From: Actinoallomurus sp048498315
Lineage (GTDB): Bacteria; Actinomycetota; Actinomycetes; Streptosporangiales; Streptosporangiaceae
DNA length: 64,000 bases
Assembly (NCBI GenBank): GCA_048498315.1
Contig: JBEHYF010000007.1
Location: 12,221-76,220 of the forward strand
Direction: 5' to 3'
Part shown: positions 1 through 8,800 of the stretch, in pieces
Numbering within the stretch: the stretch's first letter is position 1
Layout of the letters: each line of letters starts with the position of its first letter
Translations under genes and position numbers: made by a program
The notes under the pieces: model-generated
Databases searched by the model: none
What the model was told of the DNA's origin: nothing
What the model saw: only the letters and a program-made list of their open reading frames with translations

Positions 1-375
1 TCATCTTGTTCCACAACACTGTCCTTTGTTCTGCCATACGGAACGCATGGCCATTATCGCCGAGCCGTGCCCCTGCCGTCAGCCCCCTCCTCCGGTTCGC
101 CGCGCCGGGCGGCACCGACTCCGCAAGAAGGCGCCCCTCGCGAGACCGGGGCACCCCGTACGACGCCCGGCGCCTGCGCAGAACCGGCACGCCGCCGGCC
201 CGCGTTCGGGACGGGCGGGTCGCGGGAGCGCGTTCGGGCGGGGAACGGCGGAGTCGCGGGAGCGGCGTTCCGGGTGGGCGGTCGTGGGAGCGGTGGCGGG
301 ACCTGTGGGACCGCAGCGCAGCTCTCGGAACCTTAGGGGCCTGAGGGACCGGCGGGAAGCGTGCCGGGGTGTCGG
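1..375. other. Intergenic region at left edge, no gene recognised
   Basis: The first ~60 bases are less GC-rich than the rest and hold a short dyad (GTTC at 28-31, GAAC at 41-44), so this may be the promoter region of a gene lying to the left. The three overlapping plus-strand open frames here are Arg/Pro/Gly-rich with no recognisable domain. They look like chance open frames in GC-rich DNA. Confidence 0.5.
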
Positions 376-1191
376 TCAGGAGCGACCGGCGGCCGCCCGG
401 GCGTACCGGGCGGGGCTGGTGCCGATGGTCGCGGTGAAGTCGCGGATGAAGTGGGCCTGGTCCGCATAGCCCAGATCGGCGGCGAGCGCGGCCCAGTCGA
501 CGTCGGTGCCGCGCGCCGCCCGGTCGGCCGCGTCCTGCATGCGGTAGCGCCGGAGCACCCACTTGGGGCTCACGCCGACGTACTGGGAGAACAGCCGCTG
601 CAGCCGCCGCGTCCCAGCGCCCGTCGCCGCGGCCAGCCCGGCGACGCGCAAGAGGGCCGGGTCGGCGGCGATGCGGTCCACGATGCCGGCCGCCTCCACG
701 GCGAGCGGATCGGGCCGCCGTGGCGCACGCGCCCGCAGAAAGCCCTCCAGCATCGCGGCGGCGTCGCCGTCGTCCGGCGTCGCGATCACGGCGTCGGCGG
801 TCGCGCGCCCGGGCAGGCCGAAGACCTCCTCCACCGGCACCCGGCGGTCGGTGATCGAGGACACCGGGCCGCCGAGGAAGGGCCGGAACCCGCCGGGCCG
901 GAACCGGACGCCGACGACCCGTCCCCGGCCCTCGATCGTCTCGGTGAACACGCCGCGCACGACGCCGACGATCCGGGCCCGGCCGCCGGTCGTGAAGGTC
1001 ATGTTCACCGACGGGTGGGTGAGCACGCGCTGGCGGTGCGGCGGGCGGCCGCGCAGGTCCCAGGTGAGGATCCACAGGTAGTCCGCGATCCAGGCGAGGT
1101 CGTCCGGCGGCGGCCTGCGGGTCACCTGGAACGGCCGCGGTGCCGCGCCGGGATCGAGCACGCCGCGCGTGTCGTACCGGGCGCCGGGCAT
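376..1191 (-). CDS. AraC family transcriptional regulator
   Basis: A one-component DNA-binding regulator of about 271 residues. The N-terminal ~150 residues look like the DUF6597-type sensor domain common in actinobacterial AraC proteins (motif GVRFRPGGFRPFLG). The C-terminal ~100 residues form the two-helix AraC DNA-binding domain, including VGVSPKWVLRRYRMQDA and the second signature LGYADQAHFIRDF followed by GTSPARY. The ATG at 1191 is preferred; a TTG eight codons upstream is in frame. The next gene (1276) is divergent 84 bp away, so the regulator may control it. The ligand is unknown. Confidence 0.88.
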   Translation of the reverse strand: MPGARYDTRGVLDPGAAPRPFQVTRRPPPDDLAWIADYLWILTWDLRGRPPHRQRVLTHPSVNMTFTTGGRARIVGVVRGVFTETIEGRGRVVGVRFRPGGFRPFLGGPVSSITDRRVPVEEVFGLPGRATADAVIATPDDGDAAAMLEGFLRARAPRRPDPLAVEAAGIVDRIAADPALLRVAGLAAATGAGTRRLQRLFSQYVGVSPKWVLRRYRMQDAADRAARGTDVDWAALAADLGYADQAHFIRDFTATIGTSPARYARAAAGRS

Positions 1192-1275
1192 GTGGCCAGT
1201 GTCGCATTTCTTCAAGAACGCCGGATCGTGCCCTGCCTACGGTGGTGGCCCGACCCACATGCTCACGGAGGACCC

Positions 1276-1866
1276 ATGCGCCTGCGGACCCTGATCCCGC
1301 CCGCCGCCGAAACGGCGATCACGGTCGTCGAGGGCATCGACCACGCACGGCTCGACGACCCGACGCCCTGCGCGGAGTTCGACGTACGGGCGCTGCTCAA
1401 CCACCTGATCTACTGGACCGGGCGCGCGGAGACGGCGGCCCGCAAGGGCACGCAGCCGGACCACCCCGGTGAGGACCACGACTTCACCGCCGAGCCCGGC
1501 TGGGCGGGCCGGTTCGCCGAGCAGGCACGCGCGACCGCGGCGGCCTGGTCGGAACCGGACGCCTGGGAGGGCGAGACCGGCCTGTCCGCCGCCGGCAGGA
1601 TGCCCGCGGCGTTCGTCGGCGGGATCCTGTTCGCCGAGTTCCTGCTGCACGGCTGGGACCTGGCCGTCGCGACCGGCCAGAAGCCGGCGATCGGCGACGA
1701 AGCGGCGCGGGAGCTGCTCGACCTGCTGTCGGGGATGGCGGAGCAGGCCCGGCGGTTCGGCGCGTTCGGGCCCGAGGTCCCGGTTCCCGAGACGGCGCCG
1801 CCGCTGGACCGCGCGCTCGGCATGGCCGGCCGCCATCCCGGCTGGACCCCGGGACGCCGGCGGTGA
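1276..1866 (+). CDS. TIGR03086-like / mycothiol-dependent maleylpyruvate isomerase N-terminal domain protein
   Basis: A 196-residue four-helix-bundle protein of the DinB/maleylpyruvate isomerase N-terminal superfamily. The start is fixed by GGAGG at 1267-1271, five bases before the ATG. The N-terminal DDPTPCAEFDVRALLNHL segment is the usual family signature. A metal-site His of the helix bundle is visible in ALLNHL and another in EFLLHGWDLA. Members are putative metal-binding proteins that may use mycothiol, but the substrate of this subgroup is not established. It is divergent from the AraC gene, which suggests local control. Confidence 0.82.
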   Translation: MRLRTLIPPAAETAITVVEGIDHARLDDPTPCAEFDVRALLNHLIYWTGRAETAARKGTQPDHPGEDHDFTAEPGWAGRFAEQARATAAAWSEPDAWEGETGLSAAGRMPAAFVGGILFAEFLLHGWDLAVATGQKPAIGDEAARELLDLLSGMAEQARRFGAFGPEVPVPETAPPLDRALGMAGRHPGWTPGRRR

Positions 1867-1976
1867 AACCTGCCGGCTACGACGCCGGAACCCGACAGCT
1901 CACCGGCGGCTTCACGGCCGTCCCGGCACATGGTGAGGCGGCACGGGATCACGGCGGGCGGCCGTCGCCGGCCGCG

Positions 1977-2747
1977 TCAGGGGACCGGGGCCGGCGCGGG
2001 CGTGCGGGAGACCGGACGGCCCGCCGCGCGGGCGAGGTCGGCGAACCGTGCCGCGTTGCGGACTGCGGCGCCGCCCGGGTCGTTGTTGAAATACACGTAG
2101 GCGTCCGCGTCGTCGTCCCACGTCTCGCCGAGGCGCCGCAGCCAGGCCCGCAGCGCCTGGTCCCCGTAGTGCGGCCAGGGCCGCGCGGCGCCCTCGTGGA
2201 AACGGACGTACGCCCAGCCGGCCGTGCGCCACAGCGGCATCAGCGGCTTGCCGAGCCGGTCGGCCCAGCACAGTGCGGCACCGTGCCGCACGAGCGTCTC
2301 GCGCACCTCATCGGTCCACCACGACTCGTGCCGCGGCTCCACCGCGACGCGGACCCCTGCGGGGAACCGGCTCAGGCAGCGGGTCAGCCGTGCGACGTCG
2401 ACCTTCAGCGTCGGCGGCAACTGCAGCAGGATCGGCCCGAGCTTGCCGCCGAGCCCGGCCGCGACGCTCATGAGCCGGTCCACCGGCTCCTCGGGATCCT
2501 TCAGCCGCTTGATGTGCGTGAGGAACCGGCTGGCCTTGACCGCCATGACGAAGCCGTCCGGCGTGCGCTCCCGCCACCCCTCGAAGACCTCACGGCTGGG
2601 GAGCCGGTAGAAGGCGTTGTTGTTCTCCACCGTGTCGAAGGACGCGGCGTAGTGCTCCAGCCACGACCGCTGGGGCAGACCCTGCGGATACAGCACACCC
2701 CGCCAGTCCGCGTACTGCCACCCGGACGTGCCCACGAGCGTCGTCAT
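1977..2747 (-). CDS. DUF72 domain-containing protein
   Basis: A 256-residue protein of the DUF72 (YecE-like) TIM-barrel family, whose biochemical role is unknown. The N-terminus begins MTTLVGTSGWQYADWRGVLYP, where GTSGWxYxxW is the family hallmark. ENNNAFYRLP, FVMAVKASRFLTHIKRL, LGPILLQLPP and the late VYFNNDPGG are further conserved segments. The frame stays open 26 codons upstream, but that extension is Arg/Gly-rich, so the ATG at 2747 is chosen. Length matches the family norm of about 240-280. Confidence 0.92.
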   Translation of the reverse strand: MTTLVGTSGWQYADWRGVLYPQGLPQRSWLEHYAASFDTVENNNAFYRLPSREVFEGWRERTPDGFVMAVKASRFLTHIKRLKDPEEPVDRLMSVAAGLGGKLGPILLQLPPTLKVDVARLTRCLSRFPAGVRVAVEPRHESWWTDEVRETLVRHGAALCWADRLGKPLMPLWRTAGWAYVRFHEGAARPWPHYGDQALRAWLRRLGETWDDDADAYVYFNNDPGGAAVRNAARFADLARAAGRPVSRTPAPAPVP

Positions 2748-3030
2748 GTCGGCTCCCCGCTCCGCCGCCGGCCGTACGGCATATCCAGGATGTACCCCGC
2801 CCCAGCCCGCCAAACGGCGGCGCACGGGGCAGTCCGTGCCGGCGAATGTTCCGAGTAGCGGCGAATCGCGTCACTCGTTCGGCAAAGAACGCGTCGGGCG
2901 CCGGCGTGAACACGCGGCGCCGTTCTCGTGTCGCCGATCCTCTCGCGCGCCGCCGGTACGCTGACATCGCGCTCGGCGCCATGCGCGCGCCGAGCCGTCG
3001 GCGACACCGGGAGGCACGAATGAGCGGCAG

Positions 3031-3498
3031 ATGGCCCGGCCGGTCCTGATCGCCTATGACGGGTCGGCGGACGCGCGGGCCGCACTGGCCTGTGCCGGCC
3101 GCCTGATGCCCGGCCGTCCGGCGGTCGTCCTCAGCGTGTGGGAGCCGTTGATCGTCCAGTTCCGGCACACGCTGCTGCCCGGCGCCTTTCCCGTCGGGTA
3201 CGACACGGAGCAGCAGGACGAGATCGCCGAGGAAGCGACCCGCCGCCTGGCCGAGCAGGGCGCGCGGCCGGCTTGCGCGGCGGGGCTGGAGGCCACCGCC
3301 CGCCCGCAGCGGGAGACCGACACCATCTGGTCGACGATCGTGCAGGTCGCCCGCGAGATCGACGCGGAGGTCATCGTCACGGGCACCGCCGGGCTGGGCG
3401 GCCTGCGGGCGCTGGTCCTCGGCAGCGTCGCGAAACAGGTGTTGCAGCACGCGAAACGCCCGGTGCTGGTGGTGCCTGGGCCGCGCGGCGACGGCTGA
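3031..3498 (+). CDS. Universal stress protein (UspA family)
   Basis: A 155-residue single-domain Usp protein. The N-terminal strand VLIAYDGSADARAAL has the Asp that contacts nucleotide. The C-terminal stretch GTAGLGGLRALVLGSVAK matches the ATP-binding pattern G-x2-G-x9-G-S, followed by the usual RPVLVVPG strand. Usp proteins are small cytosolic nucleotide binders induced by stress. The start is chosen because residue 2 leads straight into the first beta strand; the ATG at 3020 is out of frame. The gene is monocistronic and converges on the 131-aa gene. Confidence 0.9.
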   Translation: MARPVLIAYDGSADARAALACAGRLMPGRPAVVLSVWEPLIVQFRHTLLPGAFPVGYDTEQQDEIAEEATRRLAEQGARPACAAGLEATARPQRETDTIWSTIVQVAREIDAEVIVTGTAGLGGLRALVLGSVAKQVLQHAKRPVLVVPGPRGDG

Positions 3499-3550
3499 GC
3501 ACGACGCCGTGCCCGCCGTGCCGCGCCGAACGGGGGCGGCGTCTCGCGCG

Positions 3551-3946
3551 TCACCCGATGAGCAGTGCGCCGGCGTGCTCGGCGGGGGAGCGGCCCGCCT
3601 CGACGCTGTAGCCGGTGTCGCGCAACAGCGCCCGTACCCGCTCGCCGTCCGCGCCGGCGGGCATCTCGATCCAGGCGACGGCCGCCGGCGCGTGGCGGCG
3701 GCGGATCGTCTTCCCGTCGTAGCGGTACAGCCCCCATGTCGACCACGGGAAGTCCGGGGCGGGATCCTCGTGCTGCAGCCAGGCCATCCAGACGTCACCG
3801 TGGACGTACCAGCAGTGGATCGCGCCCTTGCGCCAGGCCCCCTTGTGGTGGATCCAGATCCAGGGGTTCCGCGCCTCCACACGGAGGGAACCGGGCGGGT
3901 AGTGGTCGAGCGACAGGGCGTCATGCATGGCTCCATAATCGAACAT
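3551..3946 (-). CDS. Conserved-looking hypothetical protein with an SOS box at its start
   Basis: A 131-residue protein of unknown function with no signal peptide or membrane segment. It is unusually rich in Trp and His (NPWIWIHHKGAWRKG, HCWYVHGDVWMAWLQHED, FPWSTWGLYRYDG), which speaks against a chance frame. Two in-frame starts are possible, ATG 3946 and ATG 3928; neither has a good ribosome-binding site, so leaderless translation is possible. A perfect actinobacterial LexA-type palindrome covers 3939-3954, overlapping the first ATG and lying just upstream of the second. DNA-damage control is therefore inferred. Confidence 0.7.
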   Translation of the reverse strand: MFDYGAMHDALSLDHYPPGSLRVEARNPWIWIHHKGAWRKGAIHCWYVHGDVWMAWLQHEDPAPDFPWSTWGLYRYDGKTIRRRHAPAAVAWIEMPAGADGERVRALLRDTGYSVEAGRSPAEHAGALLIG

Positions 3947-3954
3947 CAGTTCGA
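3939..3954. promoter_or_regulatory. Candidate LexA (SOS) box
   Basis: TCGAAC-N4-GTTCGA is a perfect 6-4-6 dyad matching the SOS box known from mycobacteria and streptomycetes. It sits at the start of the leftward 131-aa gene, where a bound repressor would block transcription initiation. The assignment rests on the motif alone. Confidence 0.6.
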
Positions 3955-4161
3955 ATCACTGCAAGTCGGGCCAGGTCAAGAGGGGTTGACGAGAGCGTCG
4001 TCGCATGGTGTCCGCACTACGGCCGGATGGAGAACGTCGAGGAGAGCTCCCTCAGCGCCCCCGAGTGACCCGCGCCGGGGCCGTGCCCTCGTAACGGACC
4101 GTGCTCCTGTAACGGACCGCGCGCAGCACGGCCGCCGCATGCGGGAGCGCCCGGCGGGCGA

Positions 4162-4803
4162 CTACCCGGCGGGCGGCCGGCCGTCGACCACCGCCGGGTG
4201 GCGCGGATCGTTGGCGCGGATGACGACGTCGGCGACGCCCGCCGGTCCGACCTCCTCCTCGTACCGCGCGTAGGCCTCCAGCGTCCACCGCTCCTCGGGC
4301 GGGGTGCGGCGGGCGAGCGCGTCCGCGGACAGCGACAGGTGCACCGCGTACTCCAGCGGCAGCCCGCGGCCGAGCAGGAACGCGCCGTCGACCAGCAGCA
4401 CCCCGCCCGGCGGCATCTCGACGTACGGCGCGCGGGTGGCGCGGTCGGCGACCGGGTCCCAGAGGGTAGGGAGCACGCGCCCCGAACCGCCGGGATCGAG
4501 CGGCGCGAGGACCTCACGGACGAGCGCGCCGGCGTCGAGCCAGTCCGTGTAGAACGCGTCCGGATCGGTGCGGCCGTGCTCGAAGCGCAGCGACGCGGGC
4601 CGGAGGAAGTCCCCGGCGGACACCCGGAGGACCTCGCGGCCGCGCAGCCGCAGCGGGGCGACCAGCGCGTCCGCGAGCTCGTCCGGGTGGGCGGCCGGAG
4701 CGCCGTCGATCGCGACGCGTGCCCACGAGGAGCGCGGGAGGCCCGCGATGCGATCGGTCAGCTCGTCCACCAGCAGGTCGGGGGAGATCGGCCGCACGCG
4801 CAT
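4162..4803 (-). CDS. Uridine kinase-like P-loop family protein lacking a recognisable Walker A motif
   Basis: A 213-residue protein with the architecture of actinobacterial uridine kinase/phosphoribulokinase-like proteins. Family landmarks are DAFYTDWLDAGAL, LPTLWDPVADRATR, the strand GGVLLVDGAFLL, then LPLEYAVHLSLSADALARR and a C-terminal EERWTLEAYARYEEE. Where the P-loop GxxxxGK(S/T) should follow strand 1 (residues 30-43), the sequence reads VAIDGAPAAHPDEL, without the Gly-Lys-Ser/Thr. ATP binding is therefore doubtful and it may be a non-catalytic or altered-substrate paralogue. The ATG at 4803 is chosen; the same frame stays open to 5760 only as a shadow. Confidence 0.75.
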   Translation of the reverse strand: MRVRPISPDLLVDELTDRIAGLPRSSWARVAIDGAPAAHPDELADALVAPLRLRGREVLRVSAGDFLRPASLRFEHGRTDPDAFYTDWLDAGALVREVLAPLDPGGSGRVLPTLWDPVADRATRAPYVEMPPGGVLLVDGAFLLGRGLPLEYAVHLSLSADALARRTPPEERWTLEAYARYEEEVGPAGVADVVIRANDPRHPAVVDGRPPAG

Positions 4804-4898
4804 CCCCCCATCCTCGCAGCCGGCCCCCGTGTCACGTGCGTGCGGCTGGGCCGGCTCGCCGCGCCGGGGGCTACGGGGCCGGCCCGGCGAGGCGGTCG

Positions 4899-5752
4899 TC
4901 AGCCGGACACCGAGCGGTCGCGTACGCGCGCGTGGGCGAGCATCGACAGGCCGGACGGCTGGAGCGCGCCGGAGCGCTGCCACAGCGCCGGGTCGATGGC
5001 GTCGCGCTGCGTCCGCTGCGCGATCACCTCGAAGCCGTGCTCGTCCAGCAGCGCGGACATCTCCTCGGGCGCGAAGAAACTCAGCCAGGGCTCGCCGCGC
5101 TCGGCCGCCACGGGCATGACCGCGTCGACGTACGCCTGCCCGGCGGTGTCGCGCAGCCGTCCGGGGAGCATGTAGTCGATGACGATCTCGCTGCCGGGAG
5201 CGAAGCCGGCGATCGCCGACAGGGTCTCGCCGACGGCCTCGCGGGTGAGGTACATCGCGACGCCGAGCCAGCCGACGAACGCGGGCCGGTCGGCCTCGAA
5301 CCCGTTCCGGCGCAGGCCGCCGAGCGGCTCCTCGTTCTCGAAGTCGACAGGGACGAACGTCACCGTGTCCGGCACGCCCAATCCGGCATCGGCCAGGAGG
5401 CGGCGCTTCCACCGCTGGGTCGCCGGATGGTCGACCTCGAAGACGCGGACCCGCCCGGCCAGGTCCGAACGCCAGGCGAAGGTGTCCAGCCCTGCGCCGA
5501 GGATCACGTACTGGATGACGCCGCGGTCCACGGCCTCGGCGAGGCGGTCCTCGGTGAAGCGGCTCCGGACGATGACCGCCGCCCGCGCGCCGCAGAGGAC
5601 CGGATGCTCGCCGTGGGCGCGGTGGTAGCCGAGGAATTCCTCCGCGCGCTCGCCGAGGAGCGCGGCGGCGAGGGTGTCGGAGAATATCGGAGGATCGCTG
5701 TCGACGATCAGGTGCGCGGCGCGTGCAGCTGCCTGCCGTATCGGCTCGGCAC
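4899..5752 (-). pseudogene. Class I SAM-dependent methyltransferase (TIGR00027/leucine carboxyl methyltransferase-like) with frameshifted 5' end
   Basis: The SAM-binding motif YVILGAGLDTFAWR, the acidic loop VFEVDHPATQRWKR and FVGWLGVAMYLT identify the family of SAM-dependent O-methyltransferases. The frame continues upstream of the GTG at 5531 with family-like sequence (ARAAHLIVDSDPPIFSD, then VRSRFTEDRLAEAV) to about 5745, but that extension contains no ATG, GTG or TTG. The expected N-terminal VPSR lies in another frame, starting at a GTG at 5752. A 1-2 base indel near 5740 would join the pieces. It is either a recent pseudogene, a sequencing error, or a protein restarting at 5531 (210 aa). 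Confidence 0.65.
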
Positions 5753-5871
5753 GGCACCATCTCCGACCGCGTCGAGGTCCCGCCTGGAAGAGCTTGGGTG
5801 ACGATGCCGTCGGTGCCCGACGCGGCCGGTCCGGGCAGACTCGTCGTGCACGGACCGGCCGGGGCGGGCGG

Positions 5872-8800
5872 CTACTCGATGATCTCGATGGGGAGTGTTT
5901 CGGTGTAGTGGAGGGTGCCGAAGTAGGCGACCTTGACCAGGGCCCACCAGGAGCCGGGGCGGGGGGCGCGGGAGGCGCGTACGGTGAACGGGACGCGGAT
6001 CCGGGCGCCCGGTTCGACCACGAAGCCCTGCGTCCATGGGGTGATCAGCGCGGGGGAGTGCGGCCCCCACGTGCCGATCGGGCTGACGAGCTGCGCCTCG
6101 CCGCGGATCGCGGATGCGGCCGTATTGGTCAGCTCGACGGCGAGTTCTCCCTCCTCGCCGGGGCGCAGCGGCGGCACCGCGGTCAGCAAGACGTCCAGCG
6201 GTTCGGCCGCCGGGGCGTCGCCGACCCGCACCGTCACGACGTCCTCCAGCATCTGGCCCAGGTCGTCGCGGATGCGCGCGCCGACGAAGTACGTGCCGGG
6301 TGCGGCGGAGGACGTGTCGACGGACAGCTCGAACTCGGCGTACTCGCCGGGCGCGAGGTCGTAGCCGAGCGCCGGACCGGTGATCGACAGGCCGTCCGGC
6401 ACGTCCAGCTCGACCTGTCCGGCGACGGGACGGCCGGACGTCGCGACGGTCAGCCGTACGCGGCCCGCGTCGCCGTCGGCGAGCCTCTGCGGGGTCAGGT
6501 GCACGGCGGTGGGCAGGTTGCCGATCGGTGCCGGTCCCTTGTTGTGCAGCCAGTAGCGGGTGAACACCGGCTGGGCGTGCTCGGCGAACGGTCCGAGGGC
6601 CGCGGGCCCGCCGGAACCCGCAACGCCGGGCTCGCCTGCGCCTGGCGCGCCCGCGTCCGGCCCCGCGGCCGGAGCGCCGGGGCTGTTCGCGGGGCGGAGG
6701 CGGAGGGTCGTGACGTCGGCGGGGGCCAGGTCGGCGGTGCCGTCCAAGTGGCGGATCTCGGAGGTCTCCAGCAGGTCGATGACGTGGGCGTCGGCGATGC
6801 CGGTGAACAGCGAGACGCGGGCAGACGCCGGGCGGCCAGACGTCTCGTACAGGCGCACCGTGACGCCGTCCGCCGGGTCGGCGGCGCCGGGGCGCGCGGC
6901 CGCGAGCGGGTTGCCGGCCGGTTTGAGGGCGGTCAGGGCGACGTTCTCCGGCTCGACCGTGACGAAGCCGTCCGGCGGTACCGGCGCGCCGGGGTGCGCG
7001 TCCGCCGGGCGGGACAGGACCGCGTGGTTGTACTCCTGCCCGGCCCGCACGAACCCGGCCGCGCGCCAGTCGCCGTCGCCGGCGGCGAGCGCGTAGCAGA
7101 AGGTGTGCGTCCAGTGCTGCCACGACAGGCTGGACCCGTCGGGCGCGGTGCGCAGCGGCCCGTCGATCCACACGCCGCTCGGCCAGGTGCTGCACGAGCG
7201 CATCAGGTTGAGGTACAGCGCCTCGCCGAGCTTGGCGACGTTGCCGGGCATGCCGGCGTTGAGCAGCGCGACCGAATGGCCGGCGTACGCCTCCTCCGCG
7301 CCGGGCAGGTCGCCGGGCCGGCGGACGTCGATCACGGCGTCGGCCAGGTCGGCGACGAGATCTGCGGGGTCGCCGGCCACGATGAGGACCGGCAGGTCGC
7401 GGGTGCCGCGCAGGTCGGCGCCGGGCGTCCACACGTCGGCCATCGGCGCGATCGCCGGGACGAACACCCGGCCGTGCATCGCGAGCGTGTCCGCGTACGC
7501 CGGCTCGGCGGCGGCGAGCACGGCCGCCGTGAAGGCGTTCTCGCCGGGGCCGCCGAGCGCGATGCGCACGTCCGGCAGGTTCGAGTCGACGTCGAGCGCG
7601 CCGTAGCGCGGGCCGTCGGGGCGCGAGTACGTGGCGGTGACACCCTGGGCGGCGAGCGCGGCCAGCACGGCCCGGGCGGGCTCGCACTGGTCGGGGGCGA
7701 TCAGCTCGGCGACGCCGATGGCGTGCTCCTGACGTGACCCGTCGTCGCCGGCCAGCGCGATGCGGGCGGTGGCCGACAGCGCGGTCCAGGTGTGCGCGGG
7801 GTTGTCCAGCGTCCACAGGTCGGCGCCGGAGTCGGCGTCGGGGAAGCCGAACGGACGGCCGATCACGGCGAACCCGACCTCCGAGACCGGCCGGGCACCG
7901 GGCACGTCCAGGTCGAAGCGGACGCGCAGCAGCCGGTCCTGGCCGATCGAGCCGCCGACGTGGGTGCGAAAGTCGACCCGGTCGACGCCGTCCCACAGCA
8001 GCACCTCGCCGGTGATGGTCAGGTCGTCCAGCACCGTGTCGACGACGATGCGGCGCCCGATCGCGCACTCCTCCAGGCGTACGGACGCCGGGCGCTCGCC
8101 GGTGCCGCGGCCCGGCCCCTTCGGCAGCAGGTGCCAGGGGCCCTCGCCCCAGGTCGGGTGCGTCGGGTACTCCTCCTGACAGACCAGCTCGCCGCCGAGC
8201 CCGCCGTCGCGCAGCAGCTCGCGGCCGGAGCGCAGGTCGCGGATGGAGGTGAGGGCGCCGCCGCGCGCCGGGTCGACGGTCACCGCGAACGCGCCGTTGC
8301 CCGCCTCCACCGGGCCGGCCGCGTCGCCGCCGGTGACCTCGGTCCAGCCCGTCGGCAGGTCGCTGGCGTCGATCACGCGGTAGACGCGGAAGCCGAGCGA
8401 CGGGACGTCGCGGGCGAGGAAGGTCAGGGTGACCTCTTCCAGTGCGCCGTCCGCCGCCGTGCGCACGCCCTCGGCGAGCGCCGGCACCGGAGCGCCCGCG
8501 TCGTCGACCAGCCGAAGCCCGGCCGGGCCCGGAGGGTCGAACGTGAGCCGTACCGTCGTGAGGCCGTCGCGCCGCCACGACAGGGTGTTGGCCGCGACGA
8601 TCGGGCGGCCCGGACCGGAGGTGTCGGAGCGGGCCGCGAGGTGGTCCAGCGCGGCCATGCGGACGGTCTCGCCCAGCTCGTACGCCTCGCGCCAGCCGCC
8701 GAGCAGGTCCACGTACACCTGGTCGGACTCGCTGCCGGTGATCGCGTCGTGGTGCGCGCCGTACGCGAGCTGCCGCCAGGCGCGGTCGAGCGCCTCGGAC

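Noticed and set aside
1..375. Three overlapping plus-strand ORFs at the left edge
   Set aside because: Compositionally random Arg/Pro-rich translations without domains.
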